DNA of 7,090 nucleotides, from positions 1 to 7,090 of the forward strand of contig JAKCCY010000137.1 in the NCBI GenBank assembly GCA_021838765.1. The letters are read 5' to 3'. How positions within the stretch are numbered: the first letter of the stretch is position 1; the number at the start of each line of letters is the position of its first letter. The translations under genes were made by a program, and so were the position numbers. The notes beneath the pieces are model-generated. The model made no database searches. It saw nothing but the letters and a program-made list of their open reading frames with translations, and had not been told where the DNA came from. This document shows, piece after piece, positions 1 through 6,196 of this stretch. The DNA is from Nitrospirota bacterium. GTDB lineage: Bacteria > Nitrospirota_A > Leptospirillia > Leptospirillales > Leptospirillaceae.

Positions 1-24
1 ATCTGGCATTACCTTTTTTTTCAT
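1..24 (-). CDS. 5' end of an unidentified minus-strand gene, cut by the window edge
   Basis: Reading the minus strand, an ATG at 24-22 is followed by codons for MKKKVMPD before the window ends. A GGGGA sequence at about 33-37 lies at ribosome-binding distance upstream, and the lysine-rich first residues suit the start of a real protein, perhaps an exported one. Only eight codons are visible, so no function can be given. It would lie in the same direction as, and downstream of, the gene at 147-725. Confidence 0.4.
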
Positions 25-95
25 CAATGTTCCCCAAAAGAATGTTTGTGTGAAAAATAACCAGCCCTATCTATAGACCCGGGCGAGAAACAGTA

Positions 96-117
96 CAATT
101 GGCCGATCGGCCAATTG
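96..117. repeat. 22-bp perfect palindrome, operator or terminator stem
   Basis: The two strands read identically over 22 bp centred on GATC (left arm CAATTGGCC, right arm GGCCAATTG). An overlapping second palindrome, GGCCAATTGGCC, sits at 109-120. In RNA it would form a 9-bp stem with a four-base loop about 30 nt past the stop codon of the minus-strand gene at 147-725. A terminator for that gene is therefore possible, but the T-run after it is poor. The alternative is a binding site for a dimeric regulator acting on the gene that starts at position 24. Confidence 0.5.
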
Positions 118-146
118 GCCCCTCCTTCCGACCGAAAAACGTTCTT

Positions 147-725
147 TTATCTGTGTGAAAAAACTCCAGCAGACGGCCACGCCGGGTGTTTTCTCCAGAG
201 CCTGATAAAAAAGGCCTGGAAGAATTCTTTCTTCGCATGTTTCCCGATGGATAGGATCCGGATCCGGTGGTCCGTGTTGTGTGTCGTGTTCCCCCAGATG
301 GGGATGACCTTCCGGGCCTTGACTGTCAGGCAGTCCCCGACCGAAAGGTGAGGGGATGGATGAGCCACCGGATCCTCCATGACGACAAATGCGCTGTGTT
401 CCCTTCTGGACTGCATGAACCGGTTCTTGAAAATGGTGACGAGATGGCCTGAAAGCTTTTGGCAAAAAGGATGTCCCTGCTTGCTGACCGGGACAAGGTC
501 CATCAAAAAGGACGTCTGACCGTTCAGCCCTCCTCTGATTTGTGTAACGACACCTCCCAGCACTTTTGAGGCTTTCCCCGTTAACCCGAACCGTTCGTCG
601 TCCATGGATGCGGCAAAGGTTTGTCCAAAGAAAATGCCTGTCAGGGAAAACAGGACCCCGACAGAGAGTTTCATTGCTGAGAAGATCCATTGTTGACTCC
701 GGCCAGCCATAACCAACCATTTCAT
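147..725 (-). CDS. Exported protein of unknown function
   Basis: This gene encodes 192 residues. The ATG at 725-723 has a GGAG ribosome-binding sequence about 8 nt upstream, which supports this start; an internal ATG at 674 would also leave a signal peptide. Residues 1-38 form a long signal sequence: an extended n-region, a hydrophobic stretch at about 20-34 (LSVGVLFSLTGIFFG), and a likely signal peptidase I site after A38 (TFA|A). The mature part of about 154 residues is mixed, with two cysteines (FCQK and GDCL) that could form a disulfide and a basic C-terminal tail. Codons strongly prefer C or G in the third position in this frame, which supports it over the other long minus-strand frame covering the same DNA. 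I recognise no family. The location is inferred to be the periplasm or outside the cell. It is transcribed divergently from the kdpD-like gene. Confidence 0.65.
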   Translation of the reverse strand: MKWLVMAGRSQQWIFSAMKLSVGVLFSLTGIFFGQTFAASMDDERFGLTGKASKVLGGVVTQIRGGLNGQTSFLMDLVPVSKQGHPFCQKLSGHLVTIFKNRFMQSRREHSAFVVMEDPVAHPSPHLSVGDCLTVKARKVIPIWGNTTHNTDHRIRILSIGKHAKKEFFQAFFIRLWRKHPAWPSAGVFSHR

Positions 726-745
726 TTCGCATTCTCCGATTTCTT

Positions 746-785
746 CCCCTCCCGGACGTGTCTCATGCGAGACATCCGGAGGGAG
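746..785. promoter_or_regulatory. Strong hairpin in the divergent intergenic region
   Basis: TGTCTC at 759-764 and GAGACA at 769-774 pair around the loop ATGC. The stem continues, after a two-base bulge, with CCGGA (752-756) against TCCGG (775-779), then further G-C pairs after a one-base bulge. On the minus strand it lies about 20 nt ahead of the start codon of the 147-725 gene, so it would sit in that mRNA's leader. On the plus strand it is followed only by TCCTTTT, a weak T-run. A leader structure or protein-binding site between divergent genes is more likely than a terminator. The rest of the 726-973 gap holds only the weak sites listed separately. Confidence 0.4.
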
Positions 786-862
786 ATCCTTTTAAGATGA
801 TGTGATCGCCAAAATCCCGACCGCACCGGGAATGGTATCCTGCCGCGTTTTTGGAAACCATT

Positions 863-874
863 GGCCAAATGGCC
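863..874. promoter_or_regulatory. Near-palindrome related to the site at 109-120
   Basis: GGCCAAATGGCC differs by one base from GGCCAATTGGCC at 109-120. It lies about 100 bp upstream of the kdpD-like gene and just before its promoter candidate. A shared operator is possible, but 12-bp GGCC-flanked palindromes can arise by chance, so this is weakly supported. Confidence 0.2.
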
Positions 875-891
875 ATGATCAAATCGGAATT

Positions 892-922
892 TTGTATGTT
901 ATTCTTCGAAAAATATTAAAAT
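892..922 (+). promoter_or_regulatory. Candidate promoter for the kdpD-like gene
   Basis: A TTGTAT hexamer at 892-897 is followed by AT-rich DNA containing TATTAA at 914-919 (16-nt spacer) and TAAAAT at 917-922 (19-nt spacer). Each resembles a sigma-70 -10 box, and this is the most AT-rich stretch upstream of the TTG start at 974. The AATATT..AATATT symmetry here could equally be a protein site. No single assignment is convincing. Confidence 0.25.
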
Positions 923-973
923 ATTGTCCGCAGGATAACAGGAAGAAGACAGAGGTTTTCCGGGAGGCACCCC

Positions 974-3196
974 TTGAACGAAAAGCTTGAGGATTTTTCA
1001 AGATTCGATCCGTTTTTGGGAACAATTCTCAAGATGGGAAAGGGCCGCCTTAAGATTTACCTTGGATGGGCTCCCGGAACAGGGAAAACAAGGCGGGCCC
1101 TCCTGGATCTTCGGGCGCTCAAAGACCGCGGGGTTGATGTCGTTATAGGCTGGAGCGAGGAGAATCTGCGCTCCGACGTCGTGAAAATGCTGGAGATGTT
1201 TGAAACTATCTCCCCGGTCAAAATGAATGTCGGATCGGATTGGTTTCCCGAAATGGATCTGGATGCCATTCTCGGGAGACATCCAGCCACCGTTTTTGTC
1301 GATGAGCTGGCCCACGGGAATGTGTCGGGATCAAGACACCAGAAACGCTGGGAGGACATCGAAGAGATTCTTGAAGCGGGAATCAGCGTTGTGACCACGC
1401 TGAACTCAATGCATGTCCAGGATCTTTCTGAAGCGGCCGAGGGGATTCTCGGATTTCCTGTCAAGGAAATCGTTCCACTGGATTTTATCAAGCGGGCCGA
1501 TGAGGTTGTCGTGGTCGATCTTCCTCCATCGGAGCTTATACTCCGGATCAAGCAGGGGAACGTCTTTCCGCAGGAGCAGATTGAGAGGGCCCTGAAAGGC
1601 CCTTTCAGGGAAAGCAATCTGGTCAAGCTCCGGGAAATGACTCTGGCCTTCATGGCAAGAGTCCTTGATGTCCAGCTGACGCGACAGGGAGGGAAAAAAG
1701 GTGTCTACGAGAGAATCACGGTTTTGGTTTCAGAGCATACGCCATCCCTTTCAAGGCTTTTGGGTTATGCCGGAAATCTCTCAAGACGGATGGGGGGGGA
1801 GCTTCTTGTCCTTCACCTCAGGACGATTTCTCTTTTTGGAACCCGGTCACCACTCGATCCCGAGGTTCTTGAGATGTTCCATCAGGAGGCCCGGAAGGCT
1901 GGAGGCAAGTTTTCCATTCTCTGGACCAGGAATCCGGGGTGGACATTGTGGCGGTTTATACAGCGGACAAAAACGACCAGACTGGTCATGGGCCATGCAG
2001 GAACACAACGTCCATGGAGAAAGTCCCTGGTCAGGTCTGTTCTCAGATATTTTTCCAGGATCGATGTCGAGATCCATCTTATTCCGACGCTTGGGGAGCT
2101 TCAGCAAAGAGATCCTGTGGAGGAGCCGCCCTCCAGCCCTCTTTCCTCTTCAGGATCCAGGGGACGCCTGACCCTGTTTCTTGGGGCAGCCGCCGGTATC
2201 GGGAAAACTTACAGGATGCTGCAGGTGGCGCATGAACGTCAGGAAAACGGGACGGATGTGGTTGTCGGCTATCTTGAAACGCACCGCCGGCAGGAAACCG
2301 AGCAGATGTCGGAAGGTCTTAGGACGATCCCCAGAAAAATGGTTTCCTATCATGGTCTGGTTCTTGGCGAGATGGATATGGATGCAATCCTTGCCATGAA
2401 ACCCCGCCTTGTTCTTGTTGATGAGCTGGCCCACAGCAATCCCCCGGAGTTCCGGAACAAAAAACGTTATGAGGATGTTATCCGGCTCCTTGAGGAAGGG
2501 ATCGATGTTTTTTCCACACTGAATGTCCAGCATCTTGAGAGCCTCAATGACCTCATCGAGTTCCAGACGGGGATACGCGTTCATGAAACTGTGCCGGACA
2601 GCATCGTTCTGATGGCAGACGAGATTGTTCTGGTTGACCTGACAGCCGAAGCGCTTCAGGCACGCCTGATGGAAGGCAAGGTCTATCCTCTCCAGAAGGT
2701 GGAGGAAGCCCTCAGGAATTTCTTTACAAAAAATAATCTCACGGCCTTGCGAGAGTTGGCAATGAAGTGTGTTTCAGAGGGTTCTCGTGGCCGGGTGATC
2801 CAGCGGGGCAGGGGAGGATGCGTTCTTGTCGGGGTTTCTGACCGGCCGGAAGATGCAGCGCTTGTTCGAAGGGGAGCAGTCCTTTCAGATCGCCTGAGTC
2901 TTGAACTGAAGATTCTCTACGTTCGAAAAGAGGCTGACGAAGGGCTTCACTCCCAGGTGCTTGTCGATCTGACACGTTCGTTTGGCGGGGTTTTCCTGTC
3001 GGAAGTTTCTCCACAGAAATGGGAAAGTCACTTCATCAGGCGATGTCAGGAAATCGGCCCAAGTCTTGTTTTGCTGGGGCAATCGGCATGGAGGCCAGGA
3101 TTTGAGTCGACAGCCGAAATGATCGCCAGAAACCTGAACCAGTTTCCTCTTTTGATTATTCCCCTGGATATAAGGGAGCATGTCACGGAAACATGA
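974..3196 (+). CDS. Tandem KdpD sensor-module protein (two KdpD-N plus two Usp domains, no histidine kinase)
   Basis: The product is a 740-residue soluble protein. The TTG start is chosen because GGGAGG lies 6 nt upstream. Domain order: KdpD N-terminal ATPase-like module 1 (about residues 22-235), Usp-like domain 1 (about 240-375), KdpD module 2 (about 398-610), Usp-like domain 2 (about 618-735). Module 1 has P-loop GWAPGTGKT (31-39) and VDELAH around D110. Module 2 has P-loop GAAAGIGKT (404-412), GYLETHRR around E435, VDELAH around D483 and NVQHLESLND (517-526), the full set of motifs seen in E. coli KdpD. In E. coli this region senses K+ limitation and regulates the kinase that phosphorylates KdpE; here the membrane helices and kinase are absent. 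Short KdpD proteins lacking the kinase are known in cyanobacteria and Deinococcus, but they carry one module. A role in K+ or stress signalling, perhaps by binding nucleotides or a partner kinase, is inferred. No kdpABC or kdpE lies beside it. Confidence 0.9.
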   Translation: MNEKLEDFSRFDPFLGTILKMGKGRLKIYLGWAPGTGKTRRALLDLRALKDRGVDVVIGWSEENLRSDVVKMLEMFETISPVKMNVGSDWFPEMDLDAILGRHPATVFVDELAHGNVSGSRHQKRWEDIEEILEAGISVVTTLNSMHVQDLSEAAEGILGFPVKEIVPLDFIKRADEVVVVDLPPSELILRIKQGNVFPQEQIERALKGPFRESNLVKLREMTLAFMARVLDVQLTRQGGKKGVYERITVLVSEHTPSLSRLLGYAGNLSRRMGGELLVLHLRTISLFGTRSPLDPEVLEMFHQEARKAGGKFSILWTRNPGWTLWRFIQRTKTTRLVMGHAGTQRPWRKSLVRSVLRYFSRIDVEIHLIPTLGELQQRDPVEEPPSSPLSSSGSRGRLTLFLGAAAGIGKTYRMLQVAHERQENGTDVVVGYLETHRRQETEQMSEGLRTIPRKMVSYHGLVLGEMDMDAILAMKPRLVLVDELAHSNPPEFRNKKRYEDVIRLLEEGIDVFSTLNVQHLESLNDLIEFQTGIRVHETVPDSIVLMADEIVLVDLTAEALQARLMEGKVYPLQKVEEALRNFFTKNNLTALRELAMKCVSEGSRGRVIQRGRGGCVLVGVSDRPEDAALVRRGAVLSDRLSLELKILYVRKEADEGLHSQVLVDLTRSFGGVFLSEVSPQKWESHFIRRCQEIGPSLVLLGQSAWRPGFESTAEMIARNLNQFPLLIIPLDIREHVTET

Positions 3197-3396
3197 ACCC
3201 TGATCCGGTTGATTCTCATGACCTTTGACTCCTTTAGAAAGATCAGCCTTTTCTCCCGAAGTCGTTTGCCCATCAGGGCCAAAACCCGATCAATCCGGCT
3301 CTTAAGCTTCAGGGACTTTACGAGCTCTCCAAAAAGAACAAGACCCTCTTTCGCCCATTCGATTGCGGTTTTTGCAATGAGAACATCATTTGACAA
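3046..3396 (-). CDS. Possible small basic protein antisense to the end of the kdpD-like gene
   Basis: A minus-strand reading frame of 116 codons starts at a TTG (3396-3394) and ends inside the kdpD-like gene, overlapping its last 151 bp tail to tail. Residues 1-70 fall mostly in the otherwise empty gap 3197-3425 and look protein-like: a helical, charged segment (AIEWAKEGLVLFGELVKSLK) followed by a basic stretch ending near RINRIRVHVSVT. Codon choice there resembles the neighbours. Against it are the weak ribosome-binding sequence and the unnatural look of the C-terminal part opposite the known gene. It may be a genuine small gene, a decayed one whose true stop was lost, or chance. I recognise no family. 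Confidence 0.35.
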   Translation of the reverse strand: MSNDVLIAKTAIEWAKEGLVLFGELVKSLKLKSRIDRVLALMGKRLREKRLIFLKESKVMRINRIRVHVSVTCSLISRGIIKRGNWFRFLAIISAVDSNPGLHADCPSKTRLGPIS

Positions 3397-3402
3397 GGAG
3401 AA

Positions 3403-3429
3403 ATGATTTTTATTAACATTGGTGAATGA
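3403..3429 (+). CDS. Possible eight-residue leader peptide coupled to the next gene
   Basis: AAGGAG at 3395-3400 is the best ribosome-binding sequence before the gene at 3426, but it is 25 nt too far away for that start. Close behind it is an ATG at 3403 that encodes MIFINIGE and stops with TGA overlapping the next gene's ATG (ATGA at 3426-3429). Translational coupling through a mini-ORF would explain how the next gene, which itself has only a weak GGTGA, is translated. The spacing of 2 nt between AAGGAG and ATG is short, which lowers confidence. Confidence 0.25.
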   Translation: MIFINIGE

Positions 3430-4058
3430 TTACTTCACAAATGTTAAGCCTGATGGCAGCGACGGGATACTCGCCAGAAGATCTTGGAAAGGTCATTGGC
3501 GTTTCAGGGATGACTTTGCGTCGATGGGTGCAGAAGTTGCCTCCGGCTCCCGTGCCGGCGGTCTATGTCTCTGCGATTCGTGATGCGTGTTACCGTCTGA
3601 TTGCGGAAAACCGTCTGGATCCCGAATTGCCTGTGGTCAAGGAGATCTTGTCCGAGGGCTCCTCGAATGAGTATCAGGCAGCCATTCAGAATCTTGGGCT
3701 CCGTTATGGCTTCAAAATCGATCAGACAGTCCCTCATGACCAGATTCTCACCTGCCTTCTTCAGATTGGCTCCTATACGGAAAAACGGATCACGGTCGAC
3801 GAGAATCCCAAAAAGGTTTTTTCGTTCAAGAAGCTCGGGGAAGAATGGTCTGAGAGGATCACTGTTTTGTGGAAGGTCGTCCGTTCAAAAAAGATCGCTT
3901 CTCCCGATAAGGTCGTTGCTTATGGAGCGCTCTTTTATCTTTTGACCCCCATCGACTTTATTCCGGATCATATTCCGATCTTCGGCCTGATTGACGATTT
4001 TGGAGTTCTTGGCATTGCGGCGACCTATTACACCAGGAAGTTTGGCAAAAGGGTGTAG
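3426..4058 (+). CDS. Helix-turn-helix protein with C-terminal DUF1232 (YkvA-like) domain
   Basis: The gene encodes 210 residues. Residues about 4-38 read like a DNA-binding helix-turn-helix: YSPEDLGKVIGVSGMTLRRW has the spacing of an XRE/MerR-type HTH with the recognition helix at SGMTLRRW. A middle region (about 40-155) of predicted helices has no clear family. Residues about 162-202 match DUF1232, the YkvA-type domain of unknown function: KVVAYGALFYLLTPIDFIPD followed by HIPIFGLIDDFGVLG, including the signature DFIPD (177-181) and an aspartate-rich turn. This segment is hydrophobic enough to contact or cross the membrane. A membrane-linked regulator is an inference; the biochemical role of DUF1232 is not established. 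DUF1232 proteins are often small and single-domain, so the HTH fusion is notable. The ATG at 3426 is the first in frame after a stop at 3414; ATGs at 3441 and 3453 are alternatives. It lies 73 nt before the lipoprotein gene, same strand. Confidence 0.75.
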   Translation: MITSQMLSLMAATGYSPEDLGKVIGVSGMTLRRWVQKLPPAPVPAVYVSAIRDACYRLIAENRLDPELPVVKEILSEGSSNEYQAAIQNLGLRYGFKIDQTVPHDQILTCLLQIGSYTEKRITVDENPKKVFSFKKLGEEWSERITVLWKVVRSKKIASPDKVVAYGALFYLLTPIDFIPDHIPIFGLIDDFGVLGIAATYYTRKFGKRV

Positions 4059-4131
4059 AAGATCGCGCTTTGACCGGAGGATCCTGCCTGGTATCAGAAA
4101 AATATCCACTGAAATTGATGCGGAGATCCCG

Positions 4132-4659
4132 ATGCGGGAGACTTTTTTGATTTGCCTAAAACACTTTGTGGTCTTCGGAACGATGGCCGTCCTTTTTTCA
4201 GGATGTGCCGCGGTCACCGAGCCCCGTGTTCGAGCCTATATCCATGAAAAGAAAGCCTATGCCGAGATTCGGGAGGGACAGCTCGATCTGGCGTATCATG
4301 AACTGAAAAAAGCTCTCCGGGACAATCCGAAGGAGCCGGTTATTTTAAACGATATGGCCTATATCGAATTCAAGGAAGGCCACTATCAAAAAGCGGTCGG
4401 ATTCCTCGAACAGGCCCGTGTTCTCAGGAACGACGACAACGATGAGCCCTATATCATGAATGAGGCCCGTATTTTGATTGCCCACCATGAATACCGGCGG
4501 GCACTGGCCCTTCTCTCCCTGATTGAGCCACGGAGACGCTGGCCGAAGGGTTACAAGAAGATCCTGGCTCAAGCCCTGATCCACAACGGACAGCAATCCA
4601 GAGCCCTCGCCGTGCTTCTGGAAAAGCATGACGTGACACTCGAACAACCTCACCCGTAG
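4132..4659 (+). CDS. TPR-containing lipoprotein
   Basis: The product is 175 residues. The ATG at 4132 is chosen over upstream in-frame starts because GGAG (4122-4125) sits 6 nt ahead and it places a signal peptide at the N-terminus. Residues 1-24 form a lipoprotein signal sequence with a hydrophobic core and lipobox-like LFSGC; Cys25 would be the lipidated residue (Phe at -3 is less usual). Residues about 36-140 show helix-pair repeats of tetratricopeptide type: AYAEIREGQLDLAYHELKKA, then AYIEFKEGHYQKAVGFLEQA with its spaced Gly/Ala/Leu pattern, then a third degenerate pair. TPR lipoproteins act as scaffolds for protein complexes in the cell envelope, as with PilF/PilW or secretion-associated proteins; which complex applies here cannot be told. 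The outer-membrane barrel gene starts 44 nt downstream, so co-transcription and a joint envelope role are likely inferences. Confidence 0.8.
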   Translation: MRETFLICLKHFVVFGTMAVLFSGCAAVTEPRVRAYIHEKKAYAEIREGQLDLAYHELKKALRDNPKEPVILNDMAYIEFKEGHYQKAVGFLEQARVLRNDDNDEPYIMNEARILIAHHEYRRALALLSLIEPRRRWPKGYKKILAQALIHNGQQSRALAVLLEKHDVTLEQPHP

Positions 4660-4703
4660 TTATCCAACGAACGCTTCATTTAAACAGATCAGGAGTTTTT
4701 TCC

Positions 4704-5789
4704 GTGAGGTCCATTTTAATGGTGCGCGTTTTATGCGCCTTTCTGGCTTGTTTTTTGTTTTTTTCTCTCCCTTTTAGGGGATTTGCGGACTCCAATCCGG
4801 TTAATCCGGGAACAGGAGGATTTCTTCTTCCCTTTTCCTCCGATGAGGATATCTCGAAGGGTTTTCAGGCACTGGCTCCGGCCTTTCTCCCTTGGGGACC
4901 GAATACGAGCGGGCCGTTCTTCACCGGAACAGCCGAGATCGAGCCAATCGGATCCTGGTATCTGGAACCGGTCTTTGCTTATGACTTTCTCAGTGCGGGA
5001 TCCTCGTCTCTCTATAATCCCGTAAGGTTGGCCATAGGTCTGGGGCACAATCTCGAACTGGATACCTACATTCCTTTGATCCTGAATAATGTGAGCCCGC
5101 CAATATCTCCCCAGGGAACATCCGCCAGTCATTTCGGCGCAGGGAATACCCACTTCGAAATCAAATGGCAACTGACCTCCGATGAGGATGTTTATCTGCC
5201 GCTGGTCAGGCCGGCTATCGCGCTGGATTTCAATTTCTGGGTTCCTTCAGGGCAATACCAGAATCTGAATCCCCAGGACTATGGCGCCGATCAGATGGGG
5301 AATGGGACCTACAACGAAGCGATCCAGCTACTGGTCCGAAAGCACGTCAAACCCTTCATGTTCTATCTTCAATTTGGGGACATTGTGGAGAACCCCTCGA
5401 CGGTGGGTGTGGGCTACACCTTTAACAACTCCATCACATCGGTGAATACATCGAATTTTCACATGGTCGACGGAAACCTTCTCTATTATTCAGGAGCTTT
5501 CGAGCATGTGATCAACACGGAGTGGGGTGCCGGCTATATTCTGGAAGTCTACGGAGAGTCACAGAGCGGGCAGAACTTGTTTTTCGGAGCGGCAAACGCT
5601 CCGCCTTGGTCTTTTCTCTGGGCTGCTCCGGAAGTGGAGGTGACCTGGCCCCACGACAAGAAGTTTTCAGCCACATGGGGAGCTGGTGTGGCGCTGCCGG
5701 TCTACCAGTCTGACTACCCACGGACAGTGACTCCCATGGGAACGGTGTCCTTCTACTTCAATGGTCCGTTCGGTTATCGGGGAATGTAG
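4704..5789 (+). CDS. Outer-membrane beta-barrel protein (phenol-degradation MetA-like transporter family candidate)
   Basis: The gene encodes 361 residues. The GTG at 4704 has AGGAG (4691-4695) 8 nt upstream and is preferred over the ATG at 4719. Residues 1-28 are a signal peptide with a strongly hydrophobic core (CAFLACFLFFSLPF) and a likely cleavage after A28 (GFA|D). The mature protein is rich in alternating aromatic and glycine segments typical of outer-membrane strands: SWYLEPVFAYDF, FGAGNTHFEIKWQLT, RPAIALDFNFWVPSG, HVKPFMFYLQFGDIV, EWGAGYILEVYGESQ, KKFSATWGAGVALPV and PMGTVSFYFNG near the C-terminus. The pattern of paired strands around a GAGNTHF motif resembles the Pfam phenol_MetA_deg/SphA-like barrel group, which are thought to be channels; this family call is from memory and unverified. 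No cysteine remains in the mature chain. No substrate can be inferred. It follows the TPR lipoprotein and is the last gene before the integrated element. Confidence 0.75.
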   Translation: MRSILMVRVLCAFLACFLFFSLPFRGFADSNPVNPGTGGFLLPFSSDEDISKGFQALAPAFLPWGPNTSGPFFTGTAEIEPIGSWYLEPVFAYDFLSAGSSSLYNPVRLAIGLGHNLELDTYIPLILNNVSPPISPQGTSASHFGAGNTHFEIKWQLTSDEDVYLPLVRPAIALDFNFWVPSGQYQNLNPQDYGADQMGNGTYNEAIQLLVRKHVKPFMFYLQFGDIVENPSTVGVGYTFNNSITSVNTSNFHMVDGNLLYYSGAFEHVINTEWGAGYILEVYGESQSGQNLFFGAANAPPWSFLWAAPEVEVTWPHDKKFSATWGAGVALPVYQSDYPRTVTPMGTVSFYFNGPFGYRGM

Positions 5790-5851
5790 TGAAATCTGCC
5801 GTCAGGGTCATTCTTTTTGACCATCATGGAGCGTTTGTTTAATAAGGAAGG

Positions 5852-5899
5852 TGGTGCCCCCGGGGTGACTCGAACACCCGACACAAGGTTTGCCAAACC
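5852..5899 (-). repeat. tRNA 3'-fragment, left attachment-like copy
   Basis: On the minus strand this reads as the 3' part of a tRNA: anticodon stem strand ACCTT, variable loop GTGTC, T stem GGGTG/CACCC around loop TTCGAGT, acceptor strand CGGGGGC, discriminator A and encoded CCA (5854-5852). The anticodon loop reads TTGGCAA (anticodon GGC), with four of five anticodon-stem pairs still possible. No D arm or 5' acceptor strand exists to the right, where AT-rich DNA begins, so it is not a functional tRNA gene. Bases 5852-5891 are identical to 6923-6962. The fragment marks the boundary between chromosomal genes and the inserted segment. Confidence 0.8.
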
Positions 5900-5942
5900 G
5901 TATTGTTAAATAATTTTTTGTTATTTTATAAATATTTGTTAA

Positions 5943-6152
5943 GCGGCTCTCGAAGAAGGGGATCCGACACTCATCGCCTCCGCTCTTGGAGATATCGCCC
6001 GAGCCAAGGGAATGACGTAAATTGCCCGTGAAACGGGCCTTGGGCGCGAAAGCCTTTACAAAGCCCTCTCGGAGGAAGGAAATCCCGAGTTTGCAACGGT
6101 TCTCAAAGTTCTCCGATCTCTTGGATTGCGATTCCATGCCACTGTTGGTTGA
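5943..6152 (+). pseudogene. HigA-like addiction-module antitoxin remnant, truncated and with a nonsense codon
   Basis: Translation from 5943 gives AALEEGDPTLIASALGDIAR followed by AKGMT, a TAA stop at 6018-6020, then IARETGLGRESLYKALSEEG and NPEFATVLKVLRSLGLRFHA. This is the characteristic C-terminal two-thirds of the XRE-type antidote proteins paired with RelE/HigB-like toxins (COG3636 group), including the helix-turn-helix with recognition helix GRESLYKAL. Intact members have glutamine after GMT, so a CAA-to-TAA or CAG-to-TAA type change is likely. The usual first 30 or so residues are missing: homology begins immediately after an in-frame TAA (5940-5942), downstream of AT-rich DNA next to the left tRNA fragment. 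No toxin gene is present upstream. The intact version would bind its operator and neutralise the toxin; this copy cannot. Confidence 0.85.
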
Positions 6153-6196
6153 TATTTTTGGAGTGACAAAAATTTTTAAACGGTTTGACTCAAAGC

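Noticed and set aside
67..732. A 221-codon minus-strand frame, longer than the one annotated at 147-725
   Set aside because: It lacks a signal peptide, has atypical composition (many Arg, Pro, His) and poor third-position use. The shifted frame at 147-725 has a signal peptide, a ribosome-binding sequence and gene-like codons.
802..990. A 62-codon plus-strand frame overlapping the start of the kdpD-like gene
   Set aside because: It has no ribosome-binding sequence and no protein-like pattern, and it spans the promoter-like AT-rich region.
3209..3406. A 65-codon plus-strand frame in the gap after the kdpD-like gene
   Set aside because: Its composition (Ser, Arg, Phe rich) looks like the complement of the better minus-strand frame.
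5806..5822. GGTCA/TGACC inverted repeat after the barrel gene as a terminator
   Set aside because: The stem is only five pairs, and the T-run is in the loop rather than after the stem.
5852..5899. A functional tRNA gene
   Set aside because: Only the anticodon arm, T arm and 3' acceptor strand are present; there is no D arm or 5' acceptor strand in either copy.
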